This document shows, piece by piece, positions 1-8,389 of a stretch of 64,000 nucleotides of DNA (its first letter is position 1; each line of letters begins with the position of its first letter). The notes beneath the pieces are model-generated. The model was given only the letters and a program-made list of their open reading frames with translations, made no database searches and was not told the origin of the DNA. Source of the DNA: Caulobacter sp. Root1455. Its GTDB lineage: Bacteria > Pseudomonadota > Alphaproteobacteria > Caulobacterales > Caulobacteraceae. The position numbers and the translations under genes were made by a program. The stretch covers positions 62,001 through 126,000 of the forward strand of contig NZ_LMFQ01000020.1 in NCBI RefSeq assembly GCF_001426905.1, in the 5' to 3' direction.

Positions 1-759
1 GGTCGCCGCGCCATAGGCGTTCAGCCCCGCGTCGCTGGTCATCTGCAGCTCGGAGCGGAAGAAGAACGAGGTGTGCGGGTTGATCAGCAGCAGGGCGTGG
101 CCGTCCTGGGTGTTGGACGGGGCGATGGCGAAGCCGTTCGAACCCGTCGGTTCGCGAAACGCGACGGCCTGGGCGAACTCGCGGGCCTTGACCTCGACTG
201 AGGCCTGCATCTGCGGCTTGCCGTAGAAGGCCTCCAGTTCGCCCAGCGAGATCCGCTCGACGTCGCCGCCGATGCTGCCCTCGGTGAAGCTCAGCGCCAT
301 CCAGGGTTCGAAGCGCGTGATGACCTTCGGCTTGGTCGCCGGATGGGTGGCCAGGTAGAAGTTCAGGCCGTCGGCCCAGGCGTCCATCAGGGTCTTCAGC
401 CAGGCGGGGCTCTGGGCATAGCGGGCCTGAAGGTCGGCCGGATCGACGAACAGCTTCATCCGCAGATCCTGCCAGACCGCCTTTTCCCCCTCGGCCTCGG
501 CCGTGCGCCCCAGGGCCGTCAGGTAGTTGGCCTCCACCCGATTGAAGTCGTCCTCGGCCTGGGCGTAGACCATGCCGAACACAGCGTCGGCGTCGCTCTT
601 GCCGTGGACGTGGGCGATGCCCCAGTCGTCGCGGACGATCTGGACGCGCGCCGCGGCGGCGCGCTGGCGGGCCAGGTCGGCGGCGGGCGAGGCGGCCAGG
701 GCCGGCGCGGAAAGCGCCGCGCAGGCGGCCGACAGCAAAAGCAGGTTTCCGATACGCAA
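1..759 (-). CDS. Penicillin acylase family protein (N-terminal part, cut by window edge)
   Basis: The reverse strand encodes an exported Ntn-hydrolase of the penicillin/acylhomoserine-lactone acylase family. Residues 1-23 form a signal peptide (LLLLSAACAALSAPALA). The mature part has the family's N-terminal pattern, IVRDDWGIAHVHGKSDADA followed by VYAQAEDDF. Near the edge it reads GSNGFAIAPSNTQDGHALLLINPH. In this family the chain is autocleaved before a catalytic Ser at the SN-type motif, and the Ser in GSNGFA fits that role. The start is a TTG at 759, preceded by GGGAGG at good spacing, and no in-frame ATG or GTG lies closer. The gene runs off the left edge, so the beta-chain is not seen. 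Substrate class (beta-lactam, acyl-HSL or other amide) cannot be decided. Confidence 0.85.
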   Translation of the reverse strand, partial: MRIGNLLLLSAACAALSAPALAASPAADLARQRAAAARVQIVRDDWGIAHVHGKSDADAVFGMVYAQAEDDFNRVEANYLTALGRTAEAEGEKAVWQDLRMKLFVDPADLQARYAQSPAWLKTLMDAWADGLNFYLATHPATKPKVITRFEPWMALSFTEGSIGGDVERISLGELEAFYGKPQMQASVEVKAREFAQAVAFREPTGSNGFAIAPSNTQDGHALLLINPHTSFFFRSELQMTSDAGLNAYGAAT

Positions 760-913
760 GACACGCCCTCCCGATCCAGGGAGCGGACCGTCGGGCGCCG
801 CCCGCGCCTTGTCCAGACCCGCGCGGGCGCCGGACGCGATCAGGCGGATCCCGCGCGAAAAGCGGGCGCGGCGGCGGTCGACGCCAACGGTCAATGGATG
901 TCTGGAAGGTCCT

Positions 914-989
914 TGGTGGAGCCGAGGGGAATCGAACCCCTGACCTCCTCATTGCGAACGAGGCGCTCTACCATCTGAGCTACGGCCCC
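914..989 (-). tRNA. tRNA-Ala (anticodon CGC)
   Basis: The reverse strand folds as a complete 76-nt tRNA with encoded CCA. The acceptor stem GGGGCCG pairs with CGGCTCC. The D-arm is TAGCTCAGATGGTAGAGC. The anticodon loop is TTCGCAA, giving anticodon CGC. The T-arm contains GGTTCGATTCC. The third acceptor pair is G3:U70, the alanine identity element, which agrees with the anticodon that reads GCG. Confidence 0.97.
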
Positions 990-1113
990 AAGGAAGCGCG
1001 GAAATACGTTGGGGCGGCGGGCTCGTCAAGCGTCCGGTTGGCTCTATCGGCGGCCATTGCTTGCCAGGGCCGTCGAGGCGCGGCAAGAAGCGGTGCACTT
1101 GGACGGGAAGCTC

Positions 1114-1434
1114 ATGATCGCCCTCATCACCTTCGTCTTCTTCATCATCGGCGCCCTGCTGAGCCTTCTGTGGTGGGCGATCATCATCTCGGCCGTGCTG
1201 AGCTGGCTGGTGGCGTTCGACATCATCAATCTGCGCAACCGGGCGGTCTATCAGATCAGCACCTTCCTCGACCGGGTGACCGGGCCGGTGCTGCGGCCGT
1301 TCCAGCGGATCATTCCGCCGCTCGGCGGCGTCGACATCAGCCCGATCGTCGTGTTGCTGATCATCACCGGCGTGCGGGCCATCCTGCTGCCGGCCCTGCG
1401 CGACACGCTCATTCGCCTGGTCGGCGGCTACTAG
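1114..1434 (+). CDS. YggT family integral membrane protein
   Basis: A 106-residue protein with an N-terminal membrane segment (about 2-30), a polar middle with the family-like stretch RVTGPVLRPFQRIIPPLGG, and a second hydrophobic segment (SPIVVLLIITGVRAIL). This is the YggT layout, found in bacteria and plastids and linked in other organisms to membrane homeostasis and cell division or osmotic stress. The start chosen is ATG 1114, after GGGAAG. An in-frame GTG at 1093 is the alternative; longer starts add residues that do not look membrane-like. The stop is six bases before the DUF167 gene, the usual yggT-yggU pairing. Confidence 0.88.
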   Translation: MIALITFVFFIIGALLSLLWWAIIISAVLSWLVAFDIINLRNRAVYQISTFLDRVTGPVLRPFQRIIPPLGGVDISPIVVLLIITGVRAILLPALRDTLIRLVGGY

Positions 1435-1440
1435 CGGATC

Positions 1441-1731
1441 ATGCGCCTGGCGGTCCGCCTCACCCCGCGCGGCGGGCGCGAGGCGATCGACGGCTGGGCG
1501 GTCGACGGCGACGGCCGGCCCTATCTGAAGGTGCGGGTCGCCGCCCCGCCGGTCGAGGGCGCGGCCAACGCCGCGTTGCTGGCCCTGCTGGCCAAGACCC
1601 TGGGCGTGCCCAAGTCGTCCCTGTCCATCGTCTCGGGGGCCGGCGCCCGACTCAAGCTGGTCGATCTGGGCGGCTGCGACGCGTTGTCGCTGGCCCGCGC
1701 CGTGGGACCGCCCCCCGAGACCGCTTCGTGA
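1441..1731 (+). CDS. DUF167 (YggU) family protein
   Basis: A 96-residue cytosolic protein. The pattern LAVRLTPRGGREAIDG..., then VRVAAPPVEGAANAALLALLAK and VPKSSLSIVSGAGARLKLV, is the DUF167/YggU signature (basic N-terminal strand, PPVEGAAN loop, SG...R.K turn). No biochemical function is established for the family. It starts with ATG six bases after the yggT stop, so the two are very probably one transcript. Confidence 0.9.
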   Translation: MRLAVRLTPRGGREAIDGWAVDGDGRPYLKVRVAAPPVEGAANAALLALLAKTLGVPKSSLSIVSGAGARLKLVDLGGCDALSLARAVGPPPETAS

Positions 1732-1938
1732 CCTGTCCAGACAAGGCGTGATCGTGAATCTCAACACGCCGCCGCCCGCGACCTGAAAATACCTGTTCCG
1801 ATCGGGAACGGGGGCAGGTTCGATCCGTGGTCCGAGAAAAAGACGTCAACGAATCAGGTTTTTCACCCCCTCTTAGCGACACTGTTTCATGCTATGGGCT
1901 TCGGCGCGCGGTGGGGACCGCGCGGCACGGGGGGCTGT

Positions 1939-3672
1939 GTGGGCGACGTACGACATCAGTCGGGAGAGGTGAGGGCGGCGCTCGCGCGTCGCGGCAATCT
2001 CCATCTGCGCGTCCTCGCCACGGTGATGATCGCCCTGATGCTGCACGTCTTCATGGGCGCCGCCTGGACTTGGCTGTGGGCCGGGACCTATGCGGCCGCC
2101 CAGCTGCTGGAGCTGCTGCTGATCCGCCGGTTGCTGCGGCAGCCCCATCCCGGTCGCGCCCTGCGGTGGGCCGTGGCGGCCATGCCCGCGATCACCTCGA
2201 TCATCTTCGGATCCCTGTCGCTGCCGCTGTTCGGCTCGGCCGTGCGCTTCGCGCCGACCCTGGGCGGCATGCTGCTGGCCGGCGCCCTGCTGAACGTCAT
2301 CGTCGTCAATTCCAGCCTGAGGTCGGCGACGATCTCGGCCGCCGCCCCGCACGTCGTCTATCTGCTGATCGTGCCGTTCGTGGCCCGGGCGGCCAATCCG
2401 AACGCACCCCTGGCCAGCGCCCTGTGGTGCGGCGTGTTGCTGCTGATCGTCTCGGTGGCCGTGGCCGCCCGCACGCTGGAAAAGGCCCTGACCGCCGAGG
2501 CCGCCGCCAAGGAGGAGGCCGAGCGCCGCCGCCACGAGGCCGAGGAAGCCGTCGCCGCCAAGTCGGCCTTCGTGGCCATGATCAGCCATGAGCTGCGCAC
2601 GCCCATCAGCGCCATCCTGGCCGGGGCGGCGCGCCTGCACAGCGACGTGCCCGACGCCGCCTCCAAGATCCACGCCCAGCTGATCGGCGACGCCGGCGCG
2701 ATGATGCGCACCCTGCTCAACGATCTGCTGGACCTGTCACGCCTGGACGCCGGGCGGATGGCGGTCGAGCAGGCTCCGTTCGATCTGCGCCAGGCCATGG
2801 CCGACACCCTGCGTCTGTGGCGGCCAGACGCCAACAAGAAGGGCCTGCGCCTGCGGGTCGAGGGCGCGGCGCACCTTCCTCGGTGGGTTGCGGGCGATTC
2901 CATGCGGCTGCGCCAGGTGCTCAACAACCTGCTGTCCAACGCCATCAAGTTCACCGAGCGCGGCGCGGTCACCGTGCGGCTGTCGACGCGCGAGGCCGGC
3001 GATCACCTGATGTTCGAGGCGATCGTCGCCGACACCGGGCGCGGCCTGGCCGAAGAGCAGGTGGCGCGGCTGTTCACGCCGTTCGACCAACTGGCCTCGA
3101 ACGTGGCGCGCGAGCACGGCGGCTCGGGCCTGGGTCTGGTGATCAGCCGCGAACTGGCCCGGCTGATGGGCGGCGACCTGACGGTGACCAGCAAGCCCGG
3201 CAAGGGCGCGCGCTTCCGGCTGGAAGTCCGGGTCGAGGCCGCCGAAGCGCCGGACGCCCGAGCCGGCGGGGCCGTCATCGAGGGCGCGCGGGTCCTGGTG
3301 GTCGACGACCACGTGGTCAACCGCCGGGCCATCGAGCTGGTCCTGCAGTCGTTCGGCATCCAGCCCACCCTGGCCGAGTCCGGCGAGCGGGCCCTGGAGC
3401 TGCTGCATTCCGAGGTGTTCGACGTCATGCTGATGGACGTCTACATGCCGGGCATGGACGGCCGCGACGCCACGCGCCAGCTGCGCGCCGCCGACGGCCC
3501 CAATCGCGACATCCCGGTGATCGCCGTCACCGCCTCGGCCACCGCCAAGGACTGGGAGGCCTGCCACGCGGCCGGCATGAACGCCCACGTCGCCAAGCCG
3601 ATCGATCCCAGCCAGCTGCACGCGGCGCTCAGCGAAGTGCTGCCGGCGGCGGCGGCGAGGGCGGCGGCTTAG
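1939..3672 (+). CDS. Membrane-bound hybrid histidine kinase / response regulator
   Basis: A 577-residue hybrid sensor kinase. About five hydrophobic segments fill residues 25-170, with no large periplasmic domain. An Ala/Glu/Arg-rich coiled coil follows (175-210). The HisKA box FVAMISHELRTP has its phospho-acceptor at H217. The HATPase has N box LLSNAIKF, DTGRGL and GSGLGL. A C-terminal receiver (from about 450) has VLVVDDH, phospho-acceptor D500 in LMDVYMPGMDG, and the late AKP lysine. The start is uncertain: GTG 1939 follows GGGG, while the longer ATG 1894 lacks a ribosome-binding site and adds a G/R/W-rich stretch. An inverted repeat around 1791-1819 (ACCTGTTCC...CAGGT) lies between the preceding gene and this one. 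The signal sensed is unknown; there is no separate partner gene nearby. Confidence 0.88.
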   Translation: MGDVRHQSGEVRAALARRGNLHLRVLATVMIALMLHVFMGAAWTWLWAGTYAAAQLLELLLIRRLLRQPHPGRALRWAVAAMPAITSIIFGSLSLPLFGSAVRFAPTLGGMLLAGALLNVIVVNSSLRSATISAAAPHVVYLLIVPFVARAANPNAPLASALWCGVLLLIVSVAVAARTLEKALTAEAAAKEEAERRRHEAEEAVAAKSAFVAMISHELRTPISAILAGAARLHSDVPDAASKIHAQLIGDAGAMMRTLLNDLLDLSRLDAGRMAVEQAPFDLRQAMADTLRLWRPDANKKGLRLRVEGAAHLPRWVAGDSMRLRQVLNNLLSNAIKFTERGAVTVRLSTREAGDHLMFEAIVADTGRGLAEEQVARLFTPFDQLASNVAREHGGSGLGLVISRELARLMGGDLTVTSKPGKGARFRLEVRVEAAEAPDARAGGAVIEGARVLVVDDHVVNRRAIELVLQSFGIQPTLAESGERALELLHSEVFDVMLMDVYMPGMDGRDATRQLRAADGPNRDIPVIAVTASATAKDWEACHAAGMNAHVAKPIDPSQLHAALSEVLPAAAARAAA

Positions 3673-3673
3673 G

Positions 3674-3808
3674 TCCTCCCCCCGTGGGGGAGGTGTCGGC
3701 GCAGCCGACGGAGGGGGGAGTAATGGGATCTTCCCGCCCGCAGGATCGAACGGCCTAAGACACCCCCCACCGGCCTTCGGCCGCCTCCCCCACAGGGGGA
3801 GGGCTGTC
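3674..3808. repeat. Palindromic intergenic repeat, copy 1 (CCTCCCCC family)
   Basis: Two facing halves, each itself a hairpin. The left half (3674-3721) has CCTCCCCCCGTGGGGGAGG followed by GTCGGCGCAGCCGAC. The right half (3762-3808) has GGCCTTCGGCC and CCTCCCCCACAGGGGGAGG. The element lies between convergent genes and overlaps the 3' end of vsr. The same architecture recurs at 47431-47580, 48018-48160 and 48929-49068, and degenerate single halves occur at 56843 and 60465. Confidence 0.85.
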
Positions 3809-4210
3809 GAGCACCTTCGCCAGCCTCTCCTTCAGCGCCGCCTGATCCTTCATCTGACATTCCCACACCGTCTCCACCCGCCAGCCGGCGGCGGTGAGGT
3901 CGGCGAGGTTCCGCGCGTCCCGGGCCGTGTTGCGCGCCACCTTGGCCAGCCAGTAGTCGCGGTTGGTCTTGGGCACGCGGGAGCCGCGCGGGCAGTCGTG
4001 GCCGTGCCAGAAGCAGCCGTGCACGAAGATCGCCAGCCGCCGGCCCGGCATCGCCACGTCGGGCGAGCCGGGCAGGTCCTTGCGGTGCAGGCGGTAACGC
4101 GCGCCGAGATCGGTCAGCAGGCGGCGCAGCAACAGCTCGGGCTTGGTGTCCCGGCTCTTGATCCGGGCCATCACGGCCGAGCGCTTGGCGGGGTCGAAGA
4201 CGTCGCTCAT
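3755..4210 (-). CDS. vsr: Very short patch repair endonuclease (Vsr)
   Basis: A 151-residue Vsr-type nuclease that nicks 5' of the T in T:G mismatches left by deamination of 5-methylcytosine. Visible are the family N-terminus DVFDPAKRSAVMARIKSRDTKPEL, the metal-binding Asp in LPGSPDVAMPGRRLAIFVHG, and the zinc/catalytic cluster HGCFWHGHDC, followed by TNRDYW and the late WEC motif. It starts 43 bases downstream of cysK, with a C5 methyltransferase just beyond. The last roughly 16 residues (SPPPVGEAAEGRWGVS) are encoded by a palindromic repeat, so the natural C-terminus has been replaced or extended. The catalytic core is intact. Confidence 0.93.
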   Translation of the reverse strand: MSDVFDPAKRSAVMARIKSRDTKPELLLRRLLTDLGARYRLHRKDLPGSPDVAMPGRRLAIFVHGCFWHGHDCPRGSRVPKTNRDYWLAKVARNTARDARNLADLTAAGWRVETVWECQMKDQAALKERLAKVLDSPPPVGEAAEGRWGVS

Positions 4211-4253
4211 GGCGTCGTAACGTCCCCGCCGCCCAAAGGGGAGCAGGTCGGGA

Positions 4254-5240
<987 letters not shown>

Positions 5241-5388
5241 GGGAAGTCTCGCTTGGCTGGATTGGTCGGCCCCCAAAAGGGGGGTTAGTTCGGGAAGCGC
5301 GATAACCGCCGAAACCGGCAACCACTTTCGGCTATCGCGCTTCCGGGTCTAATCCACCTTAGGCCGTGGGTTTTGGCGTGTCAGCGGC

Positions 5389-6516
5389 TCATTCGGCGGC
5401 GAGCGGCGCAGATTTCCTGAGGGCGAGCGGAGTCAGAAGCCGCTCCGACAGCCAGCGCACCACCGGCGCGGCCACCCCGTCGCCGATCACATGCAGGCCG
5501 GCGGTGGCGCTCCTGGGCAGGCGATAGGCCTCGGGCAGACCCATCAGCCGAGCGCCCTCGCGGGGGCTGAGCAAGCGCGAGCGGACCTTGCCGTCGTCGA
5601 TCACCAGCAGGGTCTGGCGCGAGGAGCCGCCGCGCGGGGTGCGCAGGCAGCCGGCCAGGCCGTCGAAGCGGATCTCCGCCCGCTGCTCGCCGCTGCGCAT
5701 CCGCCGGAAGACCGCGCCGACCGCCCGCTCGCCGCTCTGGACGCGGGCCTCGACGGCGGCGCGGTGGGCGGGGGCCATCATGTCCAGCAGGGTCGTCGTC
5801 GCCTCGTCCGTCCGCCAGGTCATCTGGTCGTCGGGTTCGAGCAGGGCGGCCAGATCGGTGTTTCTGGCCGGCGGGGCGGGCAGGCCCCACCAGGTCCAGG
5901 CAGCCGCCAGCTCGGCGGGCAGGCGCGCGTGGGCCTCGCGCACGGCGCGGGTCTGGAACGGGCTGGTCCCCGTCAGGCCGTCGACCGGCAGGCGCGTGGC
6001 GATCACGAACACTCGGGGCCGCGACTGCGGGACAAAGCGGGCGGCGTCGATCTCCAGGGCGCCGAAGCGGTAGCCCTGGCCGGCCAGGGCGCGGCACAGG
6101 GCGGTGAAATCGGCGCCGCCGTGCGAGGTCAGCAGACCCACGACGTTCTCGACCACCACCGTGTCGGGGCCGCGGCCTTCGGCGGACAAGGCCTCCATCA
6201 GCTTCCAGAAGCCGAAGAAGGCCGAGGACCGGCCGCCTTGCAGGCCGGCCCGGGCCCCGGCCAGGCTGAAGTCCTGGCAGGGGCTGGAGGCCCAGGCCAG
6301 ATCCGCCTGTCCGGGCAGGTCGGCGGGAGCGATCTTCCAGACGTCGCCCTGGTGGAAGTGAGACGCGGCGTCTTGGTGGTTGTCGCGATAGGTCGCGGCC
6401 TTGACCGGGTCGAAGTCGTTGGCGAAGGCGCAGGTCCAGGCCTCGCCCAGGCCGAGGCGCGCCATGCCGCCGCCGGCGAAGAACTCGTAGAAGACGGGAG
6501 GGGCGTTCCGATTCAT
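5389..6516 (-). CDS. DNA (cytosine-5) methyltransferase
   Basis: A 375-residue C5-MTase. Motif I is FFAGGGMARLGLG (AdoMet). Motif IV, SSPCQDFS, carries the catalytic cysteine at about C80. Motif VI is VVVENVVGLL (Glu about 123), and motif VIII is FVPQSRPRVFVIA. A target-recognition region follows, and the protein ends with a motif IX/X-like RLMGLPEAYRLP ... VIGDGVAAPVVRWL. No restriction endonuclease gene adjoins it, but vsr lies one gene downstream, so it is best read as an orphan (Dcm-like) methylase with its repair partner. The start is ATG 6516. The frame stays open to 6918, but that region overlaps the divergent lipoprotein gene. The recognition sequence cannot be read from the protein. 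Confidence 0.93.
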   Translation of the reverse strand: MNRNAPPVFYEFFAGGGMARLGLGEAWTCAFANDFDPVKAATYRDNHQDAASHFHQGDVWKIAPADLPGQADLAWASSPCQDFSLAGARAGLQGGRSSAFFGFWKLMEALSAEGRGPDTVVVENVVGLLTSHGGADFTALCRALAGQGYRFGALEIDAARFVPQSRPRVFVIATRLPVDGLTGTSPFQTRAVREAHARLPAELAAAWTWWGLPAPPARNTDLAALLEPDDQMTWRTDEATTTLLDMMAPAHRAAVEARVQSGERAVGAVFRRMRSGEQRAEIRFDGLAGCLRTPRGGSSRQTLLVIDDGKVRSRLLSPREGARLMGLPEAYRLPRSATAGLHVIGDGVAAPVVRWLSERLLTPLALRKSAPLAAE

Positions 6517-6562
6517 CGCGCGGGAGTCTAGCGTGAGCCGCCCATCCGAGGATAGCGCCGCC

Positions 6563-7024
6563 ATGCTTCGTCCCGCCGCCGCTCTTTGCCTGACCCTGGG
6601 CCCGACCCTGGGCCTGATCCTGATGCTCGCCGGTTGCGGCGAGGCGCCGATGGGCGCGTCCGAGGGGGCCTCGACCGCCCCGGCCGACGCCCCGGCCTCG
6701 GCCCCGCCGGGACCGGACTTCTCCGGCGACTTCCGGCTGGTCGGGACCGAGCCGTTCTGGGGCGGGCGGATCCAGGACGACGGCCTGACGCTGTCGCGGG
6801 CCGGCCAGCCGGACGTCGGCGCGGCCAACACCGGCGTCCGGCTCGAGGGCGACGCCGGCGTCTGGGGCGTGGGCGGTCTGGTGTTCAAGCTGCGGCCCGA
6901 GCCCTGCTCGGACGGCATGTCGGACCGGCGGTACGGCTATCGCGCCGAGGTGACGATCAACGGCCAGGTGCTGAAGGGCTGCGCGGCGCGGCCAGCCGAG
7001 CTGGACGCCCAGCCGAGGCCGTAA
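6563..7024 (+). CDS. COG3650-like lipoprotein
   Basis: A 153-residue predicted lipoprotein. The signal peptide ends in lipobox LAGC (Cys25), followed by an Ala/Pro/Ser-rich linker. The folded part has GTEPFWGGRI near its start and PCSDGMSDRRYGYRAEVTINGQ with a following GCA near its end. This combination (TEPFW, then C.DGMSDR.Y, then L.GCA) is characteristic of COG3650 lipoproteins of unknown function. The start chosen is ATG 6563, with GAGG upstream. GTG 6533 is in frame but would put ten polar residues before the signal peptide. It is divergent from the DNA methyltransferase, about 46 bases apart. Confidence 0.72.
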   Translation: MLRPAAALCLTLGPTLGLILMLAGCGEAPMGASEGASTAPADAPASAPPGPDFSGDFRLVGTEPFWGGRIQDDGLTLSRAGQPDVGAANTGVRLEGDAGVWGVGGLVFKLRPEPCSDGMSDRRYGYRAEVTINGQVLKGCAARPAELDAQPRP

Positions 7025-7042
7025 AATTCCAACAATGCTTTG

Positions 7043-7143
7043 TCATCCCGGCCGTAGCGTAGCGAAGAGCCGGGACCGACGCGTGAGCGCCGCGCTTGCG
7101 GCGGTCCCGGATCTTCGCGCTGCGCGCTTGTCCGGGATGACAG
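7043..7143. repeat. Palindromic repeat (GTCATCCCGG / CCGGGATGAC family)
   Basis: The ends are inverted: TGTCATCCCGG at the left, CCGGGATGACA at the right. Inner arms GAGCCGGGACCG and GCGGTCCCGG also pair. It fills the gap between the lipoprotein and the first micropeptide gene and may act as a bidirectional terminator for these convergent genes. A single related half (TTTGTCATCCCGG) occurs near 15246. Confidence 0.75.
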
Positions 7144-7147
7144 GTCG

Positions 7148-7288
7148 CTAGTTCCCCACGTCCATCAGCTCGTAATGGCCGCGCGCGTCGAGGTTCTGGC
7201 GCACGGCGCCGGGGACGGGCAGCAGCAGGCCGATCGAGACGGCGGCGACGGCGGCGAGGGCGAAGAGGGCCTTGACGGGGGCGGCCAT
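7148..7288 (-). CDS. Single-pass membrane micropeptide A (46 aa)
   Basis: ATG 7288 is preceded by AGGA at suitable spacing. The frame gives a 46-residue peptide with a basic/hydrophobic N-terminal segment (KALFALAAVAAVSIGLLLPV) and a polar tail, RQNLDARGHYELMDVGN. A near-copy (44 aa) lies 0.86 kb away at 8007-8141. The tails differ at a single residue over 17, and the hydrophobic parts have drifted more, as expected for two expressed proteins. Function is unknown. The hydrophobic part could be an uncleaved anchor or a cleaved signal peptide releasing the tail. Confidence 0.7.
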   Translation of the reverse strand: MAAPVKALFALAAVAAVSIGLLLPVPGAVRQNLDARGHYELMDVGN

Positions 7289-7482
7289 GACGGCGGGTCC
7301 TGTTGAACGATCTCCGCCGAGGAGCGGCTGATCAGCAACAAAGATGGTTGCGGTTCGTGGGCGTTCAAGAGGGCGCCGTCCCGCATCCCTGAAATTCGTT
7401 GATCACCGTTCTCGACCTTGCCGAATCCGGCCCCGCGCGCGAACCATGCTGGCGCTTCAGCTGGACCTTGGGGGGAGGGGAC

Positions 7483-8010
7483 GTGACCGCCGAAGAGACG
7501 CTGCAAGCCGGAGCGCGGGGCGCCCGCCGCTTCCTTCGCACCCCCGTCGCCGGATGGATGGCCTTCGCCGGGCTCGGCGCCGCGTTCTGCGTCGGGGCCC
7601 TGGTCCTGGCCTCGCGGCTGACGGCGATCCCCTATTGGCAGATCCCCTTCATCACCTCGATCGCCCTGGTGATGGGCGCGCCGCGCTCCGAGCCGGCCAA
7701 GCCCAAGGCCCTGATCGGCGGACACCTGACCGCGGCCCTGGCCGGCTATCTGGTCCTGCTGGTCGGCGGCTCCTCGCCGACCCTGGCGGCGGTCGCGGTG
7801 GGGCTGGCGGTGATCGCCATGCTGCGGCTGAAGGTCTTCCACCCGCCGGCGGCGGTCGACGCCTTCCTGGTGGTGAATCTGGGCTTGAAGATCGGCTACC
7901 TGTTCAGCGTGATCCTGCTGGGCGCGATGCTGCTGGCTGGGTTTTCGTTCGTCTGGCGAAAGCTGACCGACCGGGTCGTTCCCCGGCCGGAACCCGAGCG
8001 CGAGCCTTAG
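7483..8010 (+). CDS. HPP family integral membrane protein
   Basis: A 175-residue protein with four to five membrane segments and the family's namesake motif in VFHPPAAVDAFL. The HPP fold is found in bacteria, cyanobacteria and plants, and some members transport nitrite. The start is GTG 7483, immediately after a strong GGGGGGAGGGG ribosome-binding site; a longer frame from 7399 lacks this. The stop TAG interlocks with the stop of the leftward micropeptide B (shared bases CTTAG). Both flanks carry copies of that micropeptide, so a functional link is possible but unproven. Confidence 0.85.
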   Translation: MTAEETLQAGARGARRFLRTPVAGWMAFAGLGAAFCVGALVLASRLTAIPYWQIPFITSIALVMGAPRSEPAKPKALIGGHLTAALAGYLVLLVGGSSPTLAAVAVGLAVIAMLRLKVFHPPAAVDAFLVVNLGLKIGYLFSVILLGAMLLAGFSFVWRKLTDRVVPRPEPEREP

Positions 8011-8141
8011 TTTCCGACGTCCATCAGCTCGTAATGGCCGCGCGCGTCGAGGTCCTGACGCCCGGCGCCGGGGACGGGCAGCAGCAGGCCGATGACGACC
8101 GACAGGACGGCGGCGAGGGGGAAGAGGGCCTTGGCGGCCAT
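8007..8141 (-). CDS. Single-pass membrane micropeptide B (44 aa)
   Basis: A paralogue of the peptide at 7148-7288: MAAKALFPLAAV..., GLLLPVPGAGRQ, then tail RQDLDARGHYELMDVGN. DNA similarity to copy A is high through the coding sequence and falls off at the 5' flank. Its stop codon overlaps the stop of the convergent HPP gene. The ribosome-binding site is weaker than for copy A. The frame could extend upstream to 8225, but conservation with copy A begins at the 8141 ATG, which decides the start. Confidence 0.7.
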   Translation of the reverse strand: MAAKALFPLAAVLSVVIGLLLPVPGAGRQDLDARGHYELMDVGN

Positions 8142-8287
8142 GGTCTTGATCTTTGTCTGGCGGCGCGCTGGTGGGGGAGGCCGTGTTCCGGACGGCTTAA
8201 ATAACGGCGTTCCGCCGGGGATCAACCGGGCTCATCATTAATTCGGCGCAACCTTCAGGCGGTGAGCAACCAAGGCGAGAATGAATT

Positions 8288-8320
8288 AAGCCCCTGAATT
8301 CGTGAAGAATTCAGGGGCTT
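8288..8320. terminator. Strong hairpin between micropeptide B and thiolase
   Basis: A perfect 14-bp stem, AAGCCCCTGAATTC / GAATTCAGGGGCTT, with loop GTGAA. It has no long T run. Placed just beyond the thiolase stop (leftward), it could end that transcript. Confidence 0.6.
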
Positions 8321-8352
8321 GGCAAGTAAGTTTCGACTTAATCCGTGCGGTG

Positions 8353-8384
8353 GCTGGGGACAGGCGCATGCGCCTGTCCCCAGC
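8353..8384. repeat. Perfect 32-bp palindrome after the thiolase gene
   Basis: A fully symmetric sequence centred on GCATGC, with arms GCTGGGGACAGGCGCA and its complement. It begins six bases past the thiolase stop. It may act with the neighbouring hairpin as a tandem terminator, or be an operator or mobile palindrome. Confidence 0.7.
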
Positions 8385-8389
8385 TGCTG

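Noticed and set aside
7043..7143. Small RNA gene in the palindromic gap
   Set aside because: The structure is fully explained by a dispersed inverted repeat, with no promoter visible.
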